Shown here in pieces: positions 58,360 to 64,000 of a stretch of DNA of 64,000 nt. How positions within the stretch are numbered: the first letter of the stretch is position 1; every line of letters starts with the position of its first letter. The notes beneath the pieces are model-generated. The model saw only the letters and a list, made by a program, of their open reading frames with translations, searched no databases and was not told the DNA's origin. Origin of the DNA: Flavobacterium circumlabens (GTDB taxonomy: Bacteria > Bacteroidota > Bacteroidia > Flavobacteriales > Flavobacteriaceae); the NCBI RefSeq assembly GCF_004345565.1, contig NZ_SLWA01000002.1:682001-746000 (forward strand). Direction: 5' to 3'. The translations under genes were made by a program, and so were the position numbers.

Positions 58360-59886
58360 ATGAAAAAAATAATAATAGCAATCGTAGTTTTTTCAGGCCT
58401 CTTTTTTGCATCATCCTGCGAAAATGAACTGGACCTGAACAGCCAAACTGATATTGAAACAGGACAATATTGGAAAAGTGAAAGTGATGCTCAGGCAGGT
58501 GTCAATTCCATTTATGCCATGTTTTATAAAGACGGCTTATGGGCAAGATGGATGTATTTTCGCTTAGACTTAACTTCTGACGAAGGATTTAGTAACAGCC
58601 CGTGGACAGAACTGGCCGACTGGACCAGATTCAATTATATCAATTATAATTTTTGGGAAGGAAATGCAGTAACGTGGAGAGATACTTACAAAGCTGTTTT
58701 CAGATGTAATCAGGTTTTAGCTTATGTTCCGAACATTGCTTTTCAGAATGAAGAGGATAAAAAGAAAATTTTAGCACAAGCTAAATTTTTTAGAGCATTA
58801 CATTACTATTATGCAGCCATTCTTTGGGAAAATATTCCATTGGTTTTAGAGCCTTCAACTCCGGCTGATTTACCGCAACAAAGAAATGTAACCGAAGTTT
58901 GGGCCCAGATTGAAAAAGATTTAAACGAGGCGTATACCGATTTACCGGCAGACTGGACAGGAGATAACACCGGAAGACCGGATAAAGGGGCAGCAAAAGC
59001 TTTTCTGGCAAAAGTATACATGCAGCAGCACAAATGGCCTGAAGCAAAAACAGCTTTAGAATATTTAATTACCGGTCCGGGAGCCAAATACAGTTTAGTT
59101 TCAAACTACAGAGACAACTTTACGGATGTAAATGAAAACAACAACGAGTCTGTATTTGAAATTCAGTTTGGCGATCAGAGAAAAGGCGGAACCGGTGAAG
59201 ATCCAAATGCTGCAGTTTCCAGCAATCGTGGTCAGTTTTTTGCACCAAGGGGAATTGGATGGTCTGATGGACAAGCCCGTTATTGGTTAGTCGATGCCTT
59301 TAAACAGGAAAAAAATAAAGATGGAAATTTAGATACAAGATTGAGATACACTTTATATTATCCGGCATTAGAAGCCGATTTTGAAGACAAAACCTATGGA
59401 AGAAACTGGGAGTGGGGTAATAATGAAGCCTGGTTCAGAAAAGGAAGCCGTGATTATTACCGAAACAACGAAGATTATTACAGTCAGGTTAATTACCGAT
59501 TAATTCGTTATGCTGATATTTTGTTACGCTACGCCGAAGTTTTGAACGAAACAGGAAACACAGCAGGAGCTTATCAGTATGTTGATTTGGTGAGAGCACG
59601 TGTAAACATGAATACTTTAGCTGTTTCACATCCTGAAATCGGAAACGATCATGATAAATTTCTGGAAAGATTAAAAACAGAACGCGTTTTGGAATTAGCC
59701 GGTGAAAGTGTTCGTTGGGAAGATTTAAAACGCTGGGGAGATTTAGATTCCCAAGCTTCTGTGGATAAAATTTCACTTCGTGATCCTGATTTTAAAAACT
59801 TTACAGTAGGTAAAAACCAAAGATTACCTATTCCGCAGGTAGACGTGGACAACAATCCCAACTTAGACCAGCACCCGGAATATTAA
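58360..59886 (+). CDS. SusD/RagB-family surface glycan-binding lipoprotein
   Basis: 508 residues, 17 bases after susC. The lipobox is VFSGLFFASSCENE (Cys ~20). TPR-like helices are visible (e.g. FFRALHYYYAAILWENIPLV, then AKAFLAKVYMQQHKWPEAKT). The C-terminal RYADILLRYAEVLNETGN and VLELAGESVRWEDLKRWGDL blocks are diagnostic of SusD. It forms the lid of the SusC transporter and helps bind the target polysaccharide at the cell surface. It ends with NPNLDQHPEY, a usual SusD tail. Confidence 0.97.
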   Translation: MKKIIIAIVVFSGLFFASSCENELDLNSQTDIETGQYWKSESDAQAGVNSIYAMFYKDGLWARWMYFRLDLTSDEGFSNSPWTELADWTRFNYINYNFWEGNAVTWRDTYKAVFRCNQVLAYVPNIAFQNEEDKKKILAQAKFFRALHYYYAAILWENIPLVLEPSTPADLPQQRNVTEVWAQIEKDLNEAYTDLPADWTGDNTGRPDKGAAKAFLAKVYMQQHKWPEAKTALEYLITGPGAKYSLVSNYRDNFTDVNENNNESVFEIQFGDQRKGGTGEDPNAAVSSNRGQFFAPRGIGWSDGQARYWLVDAFKQEKNKDGNLDTRLRYTLYYPALEADFEDKTYGRNWEWGNNEAWFRKGSRDYYRNNEDYYSQVNYRLIRYADILLRYAEVLNETGNTAGAYQYVDLVRARVNMNTLAVSHPEIGNDHDKFLERLKTERVLELAGESVRWEDLKRWGDLDSQASVDKISLRDPDFKNFTVGKNQRLPIPQVDVDNNPNLDQHPEY

Positions 59887-59963
59887 ACTATTTTTTAGGG
59901 GAATCAGAACGCATCTGGTTCCCTTAATCACAAAGAACCTCCGTTCTAATTAAGAAAATTATA

Positions 59964-61139
59964 ATGAGAAAAATAAAATTGTATCTGACACTCGTGTTAG
60001 CAGGCACACTATTGCTAAGTTGTAACAACAAAAAAAGCAATTCGGAAGAAAATAAAAAGGAAACAGCCATAGTTGAAAAAAGAGACATCTGGACCAAAGA
60101 ACAAGCCCATCAATGGTATGCCGAACAGCCGTGGTTAGTGGGCGCCAATTATTATCCGAGCACCGCCATCAATCAATTGGAAATGTGGCAGGCCGATACT
60201 TTTGATCCCAAAAGAATCGATCAGGAATTAGGCTGGGCAGAAGGAATCGGCATGAATGTAATGCGCGTTTACCTGCACGATTTATTGCACAAACAAGACG
60301 CAGAAGGTTTTTACAAACGCATGGATACTTTTTTAGGAATTGCCGATAAACACCACATCAAAATTCTGTTTGTTTTGTTTGATTCCTGTTGGGATCCGTT
60401 TCCGGCCTTAGGAAAACAAAGAGCTCCCAAACCGCATACGCACAATTCAGGATGGGTGCAGAGCCCGGGTCAGAAAGCGCTTCAGGACTCGACGCAATAT
60501 ACTCGTTTAGAGAAATATATCAAGGAAACCGTTTCGAAATTCGCCGCTGACAAGCGTATTTTAGGCTGGGATGTCTGGAACGAACCCGATAATATGACCG
60601 GACCCTCTTATGAAAAAGTGGAGATTAAAAACAAAGCGGCATTGATTCTGCCACTTCTGAAAAATGTATTTGCGTGGGCAAGAGAAAGCAACCCTTCACA
60701 ACCGTTAACTTCTGGAGTTTGGGTAGGCGATTGGAGTGATGAAGCGAAAATGCTGCCGATGCACAAAATGCAGATTGAACAATCTGATGTGATTACTTTC
60801 CACAATTACAACAAACCGGAGGATTTCGAAAAAGTAATCAAACAATTGCAGCGCTACGGAAAACCGCTAATCTGTACCGAATATATGGCCCGACCAAACG
60901 GAAGTACTTTTGAAGGTTTCCTTCCAGTCGCCAAAAAATACAACGTGGGAATGATCAACTGGGGATTAGTAGACGGAAAAACACAAACCAAATACGCCTG
61001 GGACAGCTGGACTAAAACATACAATGCAGAACCAAAAGTCTGGTTTCACGAGGTATTTCACAATGACGGAACGCCATACATCAAAGCAGAAACGGATTTG
61101 ATTAAGAAAATGACTGCAGAGGCGAATAAGAAGAATTAG
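59964..61139 (+). CDS. GH5-like (clan A) glycoside hydrolase lipoprotein
   Basis: 391 residues. Lipobox LLLSC gives Cys20. A TIM-barrel follows with PWLVGANYYPSTAINQLEMW, GWDVWNEPDN (acid/base Glu207) and LICTEYMARPNG (nucleophile Glu306). The barrel pattern WNEP then CTEY with a spacing of about 100 residues is that of GH5-like retaining enzymes. Databases tend to call this group 1,4-beta-xylanase or cellulase-like. The mechanism is retaining hydrolysis of beta-linked polysaccharide, but linkage is not assigned. It is the first catabolic gene after susD. Confidence 0.85.
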   Translation: MRKIKLYLTLVLAGTLLLSCNNKKSNSEENKKETAIVEKRDIWTKEQAHQWYAEQPWLVGANYYPSTAINQLEMWQADTFDPKRIDQELGWAEGIGMNVMRVYLHDLLHKQDAEGFYKRMDTFLGIADKHHIKILFVLFDSCWDPFPALGKQRAPKPHTHNSGWVQSPGQKALQDSTQYTRLEKYIKETVSKFAADKRILGWDVWNEPDNMTGPSYEKVEIKNKAALILPLLKNVFAWARESNPSQPLTSGVWVGDWSDEAKMLPMHKMQIEQSDVITFHNYNKPEDFEKVIKQLQRYGKPLICTEYMARPNGSTFEGFLPVAKKYNVGMINWGLVDGKTQTKYAWDSWTKTYNAEPKVWFHEVFHNDGTPYIKAETDLIKKMTAEANKKN

Positions 61140-61203
61140 ATAATGAGATAATGTGTCAATTAGATAATTAGACTTCTTAGATTTTTAGAGAGTTAGATTT
61201 TTT

Positions 61204-61396
61204 TTTTGCCACAGATTGCACGGATTGGACAGATTTTAGCGGATCATTTCAATAGGCACGCGCAAAAAAAAATCTGCGTAATCTGCATAATCTGCGAGAA
61301 AAAATTAGTGAAAATTCGTGGAATTCGTGGCAAAACTTTTTAATCCGTAAAACCCGCGAGCAACACATCATAATAATCCCTTAATCTGTGGCAAAA
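61204..61396. repeat. Dispersed palindromic repeat within the PUL
   Basis: The outer arms TTTTGCCACAGATT (61204-61217) and AATCTGTGGCAAAA (61383-61396) are perfect inverted repeats. Inside are CAGATT/AATCTG words (AATCTGCGTAATCTGCATAA, GCACGGATTGGACAGA). This is the largest copy of the CAGATT-type intergenic repeat also found at 19601 and 20723. It separates two PUL genes by 278 bp. Confidence 0.75.
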
Positions 61397-61417
61397 AACA
61401 TTTTAATCATAAACAGA

Positions 61418-62458
61418 ATGAAAAAATACACAATAAAACAGCTATTTGCACTGGCAATATTTCTTTTTGGTTTATCATCGTATGCACAACAGCCAGATCC
61501 GCCGGGACAGGTCAAAGGAAATGCGAAACCCAAAAACGAAGCCTACCTGTTTGCGCATATGACCCATAACGATTATGGCAGATTGTATTATTCCGTAAGC
61601 CTCGACGGTTTGCACTGGGAGAATCTGAACAGCGGCAAAAGAGTTTTCGAAGACTATAAAGGACATCCCGATATCTGCAAGGGACCGGACGGAAAATATT
61701 ACATCGCAGGAAATACGGGCGATGATGCAAAAACAATTAATATTTGGGTTTCGGATGATTTAATCACCTGGAAAAAACATGCCGATTATACACCCGATTT
61801 AAAAAGTACCCCGGATTATTCGAATGCTTTACAGCGCATTGGAGCTCCGAAGTTGTATTACGATAAAGACTCGGAACAATTTATTATGACTTGGCACACC
61901 CCACATTTAGACGGAACTAAAGAAGATCCGGAACGCTATTGGGGAAGTCAGCGAACGTTATATGTTTTATCTAAAGATTTAAAAACTTTCGAAGGAACTC
62001 CAAAACGTTTATTCGATTGGGATATGGGAACCATTGATGTTTTCATTCGTAAAGTGGGCGATTCGTATTATGCTGTGATTAAGGATGAAACCTATCCAAC
62101 CTTGTATTGGACCACTGGAAAAACCATTCGGATTGCAAAATCAAAATCACTTTTAGGCCCTTATTCTTTGCCCCAGCAATCGATAAGTCCGAATTTCAGG
62201 GAAGCACCTATGCTGGTCCCTTCTCCGGATGATAAAATCTGGTACATGTATTACGAACAATATCCAGGAGTTTCCTACGGACTATCGATAGCCGATAACC
62301 TAAACGGACCATGGTTTCAGGCCTCAGGTTATACTTTTTTTGCCGACTGGGACAAATACAGCTTTCCCGAAAAAGTACGCCACGGCTGCATGATTACCAT
62401 TTCAGGAAAGGAATACGATAGTCTGGTGAAGAAATTTGGTCTTGCGAAAAAGTTATGA
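61418..62458 (+). CDS. GH43-like five-bladed-propeller glycosidase, exported
   Basis: 346 residues from the ATG at 61418 (a GTG at 61388 lies upstream). Signal peptide ending LSSYAQQ. The propeller blades are readable: RLYYSVSLDGLHWENLNSGK, KGPDGKYYIAGNTGDD, APKLYYDKDSEQFIMTWHTP and REAPMLVPSPDDKIWYMYYE. The acidic residues at HPDICKGPDG, FDWDMGTIDVF and FREAPM occupy positions similar to GH43 catalytic Asp/Asp/Glu. Substrate (arabinose, xylose or galactose side chains) unknown. It acts with the GH5-like and GH2 enzymes of the locus. Confidence 0.78.
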   Translation: MKKYTIKQLFALAIFLFGLSSYAQQPDPPGQVKGNAKPKNEAYLFAHMTHNDYGRLYYSVSLDGLHWENLNSGKRVFEDYKGHPDICKGPDGKYYIAGNTGDDAKTINIWVSDDLITWKKHADYTPDLKSTPDYSNALQRIGAPKLYYDKDSEQFIMTWHTPHLDGTKEDPERYWGSQRTLYVLSKDLKTFEGTPKRLFDWDMGTIDVFIRKVGDSYYAVIKDETYPTLYWTTGKTIRIAKSKSLLGPYSLPQQSISPNFREAPMLVPSPDDKIWYMYYEQYPGVSYGLSIADNLNGPWFQASGYTFFADWDKYSFPEKVRHGCMITISGKEYDSLVKKFGLAKKL

Positions 62459-62593
62459 ATTGTGAATTATGAGTTTTGAGTTAGGACGAAGGTGTGGTTG
62501 TGTATTTTGAGTTAATACTAAAAACAGAGATTATTGTACCGGAAATAAATAATTAATCAGCACCTAATCCAACTCCTAATTCACAATTCATAA
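62453..62593. repeat. 17-bp inverted repeat pair TTATGAATTGTGAATTA
   Basis: The left arm TTATGAATTGTGAATTA (62453-62469) contains the stop codon of the GH43-like gene; the right arm TAATTCACAATTCATAA (62577-62593) is its exact complement. The 107-bp loop holds no gene. It resembles another dispersed flavobacterial non-coding repeat. Confidence 0.75.
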
Positions 62594-62624
62594 TTAAAAA
62601 TTTGGTTAGTTAAGTTAGTGTTTG

Positions 62625-62660
62625 AAATTACCAGACTATGTGGATATAGTCTGGTAATTT
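62625..62660 (+). terminator. Hairpin between GH43-like and GH2 genes
   Basis: A 15-bp perfect stem AAATTACCAGACTAT (62625-62639) with complement (62646-62660), 6-nt loop. It is followed by an AT-rich stretch rather than a pure T run. It may terminate or attenuate transcription inside the PUL. Confidence 0.65.
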
Positions 62661-62717
62661 ATTTAGTACAGAAGAAACAGCAATAATCATGGAAATTATT
62701 GCATAAAACGATATAGA

Positions 62718-64000
62718 ATGAATAAGAAAACTACAGTTCTCGTGGCGCTTTTTTTAAGCTGTCTGGTTCATGCACAATGGAAACCACAAGGTGATAAAAT
62801 TAAGACGAAATGGGCATTACAGGTTGATCCGGCAAGAACGTTACCTGAATATCCGCGTCCGATTATGGAGCGCAGCCAATGGAAAAACCTGAATGGTTTA
62901 TGGAATTACGCCATTCAGGATTTTGGAAAAACGGTACCTTCAAAATATCACGGACAGATTCTGGTTCCGTTTGCGGTGGAGTCCAGTTTGTCCGGTGTGA
63001 TGAAAGAAGTGGGAGCACAAAAGGAACTTTGGTATGAAACCAATTTTTCCATCGAATCCAATTGGGATGCGCAAAATATTCTCCTGCATTTTGGTGCTGT
63101 AGACTGGAAAACCGAAATCTGGCTCAATGATGTAAAAATAGGTTCCCATACTGGCGGATATACCCCGTTTTCATTCGATATCACCTCATTTATTAAAAAA
63201 GGAAACACACAAAAATTAGTGGTAAAAGTTTGGGATCCTTCCAACGATGGGCCTCAGCCAAGAGGGAAACAAGTAAAAAATCCGGAAGGAATCTGGTATA
63301 CACCCGTAACAGGAATCTGGCAAACGGTCTGGATCGAACCTGTAAATGCTAAAAATATTACGAATTTAAGGACAACTCCCAATGTAGATCAAAACAGCAT
63401 TAGTATAAAAGCCGAAGTTGCAGGAGCAGAAACAGGAGATGTAATTGAAATTTCGGTTTTTGACGGCACACAAGAAATTGCAAAAGAAAAAGCGGTGGTT
63501 GGGGAAAACCTGGATATCGTACTGGATCACCCAAAATTATGGTCGCCGGAAAGTCCGTTTTTATACCAGACGAAAATTAGTCTGATTACTAAAGACAAAA
63601 TCGTCGACGAAGTAAAAAGTTATTTTGCCATGCGAAAAATTTCATCAAAAAGAGATGAAAATGGCATTATGAGAATGCAGCTGAACAACAAAGATTATTT
63701 CCAGTTCGGACCTTTGGATCAAGGCTGGTGGCCCGACGGATTGTATACGGCACCAACCGATGAAGCTTTAAAATTCGACCTGATCAAAACGAAAGAGTTA
63801 GGTTTTAATATGATTCGGAAACATGTAAAAGTAGAACCGGAACGTTGGTACACCCACTGTGATCAATTGGGGATTTTAGTCTGGCAGGATATGCCAAGCG
63901 GCGACGATCAGCCGATCTGGCAAGACAGGAAATATTTTGACGGAACCGAATTACAGCGTTCTGCAAAATCGGAAGCCATCTATAAAAAAGAGTGGAAAGA
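62718..64000 (+). CDS. Glycoside hydrolase family 2 protein, partial (cut by window end)
   Basis: 427 codons are visible from the ATG at 62718; the frame stays open to the end. Signal peptide (TTVLVALFLSCLVHAQ). The GH2 sugar-binding domain is clear: PRPIMERSQWKNLNGLWNYA, VESSLSGVMKEVGAQKELWY, ILLHFGAVDWKTEIWLNDVK and GGYTPFSFDITSFI. It is followed by the immunoglobulin-like domain (NPEGIWYTPVTGIWQTVWIE), then the start of the barrel (ELGFNMIRKHVKVEPERWYT, LGILVWQDMPSGDDQ). The catalytic Glu residues lie beyond the window. Beta-galactosidase, beta-mannosidase and glucuronidase activities all occur in GH2. Confidence 0.93.
   Translation, partial: MNKKTTVLVALFLSCLVHAQWKPQGDKIKTKWALQVDPARTLPEYPRPIMERSQWKNLNGLWNYAIQDFGKTVPSKYHGQILVPFAVESSLSGVMKEVGAQKELWYETNFSIESNWDAQNILLHFGAVDWKTEIWLNDVKIGSHTGGYTPFSFDITSFIKKGNTQKLVVKVWDPSNDGPQPRGKQVKNPEGIWYTPVTGIWQTVWIEPVNAKNITNLRTTPNVDQNSISIKAEVAGAETGDVIEISVFDGTQEIAKEKAVVGENLDIVLDHPKLWSPESPFLYQTKISLITKDKIVDEVKSYFAMRKISSKRDENGIMRMQLNNKDYFQFGPLDQGWWPDGLYTAPTDEALKFDLIKTKELGFNMIRKHVKVEPERWYTHCDQLGILVWQDMPSGDDQPIWQDRKYFDGTELQRSAKSEAIYKKEWK

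Noticed and set aside
1..64000. tRNA or rRNA genes
   Set aside because: I looked for CCA-ended cloverleafs and rRNA signatures in the intergenic stretches and saw none; a covariance search would be needed to exclude a divergent case.

Overview
The window reads as the chromosome of a member of the Bacteroidota, most likely a Flavobacterium. The evidence is: low GC; Bacteroidota-type promoters (TTTG about 17-20 nt upstream of TAnnTTTG); a SusC/SusD pair with a hybrid two-component regulator; two secreted proteins with type IX secretion (T9SS) C-terminal sorting domains; and intergenic palindromic repeats of the kind common in flavobacteria. I saw no rRNA, tRNA, CRISPR array or complete prophage.

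Layout. 1-1.5 kb: the end of a probable contractile injection locus (partial DUF4255/Pvc16-like gene) and a regulator with a degenerate receiver domain. 1.6-4.7 kb: an accessory patch with a REP-associated transposase (RAYT) flanked by its REP elements, a fragment of an RHS-type gene, a repeated junction motif, an orphan SUKH (SMI1/KNR4) immunity-like gene and a small membrane protein. 4.8-11.1 kb: a DnaQ-like exonuclease/GIY-YIG fusion, two unknown envelope genes, a PhyH-family dioxygenase, and a Crp/Fnr regulator followed by a PRISE-like reductase. 11.3-16 kb: a trio of unfamiliar genes (glutamate-cysteine-ligase-like protein, papain-like protein, acidic protein with a 20-residue repeat), then an orphan MreB paralogue.

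16-37 kb is dominated by minus-strand stress or detoxification genes: an MhqO-like ring-cleaving dioxygenase, an MhqD-like esterase with a cupin, a TPR histidine kinase with a sigma-54 response regulator, and a six-gene operon (outer-membrane porin, stand-alone M17 N-domain protein, amidohydrolase with an in-frame stop, DoxX, Dps, DUF1275). These are followed by an isochorismatase-like hydrolase and two alpha/beta hydrolases. Two promoters 17 kb apart (dioxygenase and chloroperoxidase) share an 18-19 bp motif at exactly the same distance from the -7 box. A palindrome TACGATATATCGTA lies upstream of three of the units, so I infer a common regulon.

37-46 kb: an AraC regulator with no visible ATG, a T9SS-secreted beta-helix protein, a second Crp/Fnr regulator followed by DJ-1-like, ABM and aldehyde dehydrogenase genes, and a large secreted GH87-like alpha-glucanase with Big_2, ricin-like and T9SS domains. 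46-50 kb: a lipoprotein with a JAMM-like motif followed by six tandem paralogous small exported proteins and a truncated seventh. This is the most striking candidate for an undescribed system. 50-64 kb: a PAP2 phosphatase, then a polysaccharide utilisation locus (hybrid two-component sensor, SusC, SusD, GH5-like lipoprotein, GH43-like protein, and a GH2 gene cut by the window end).
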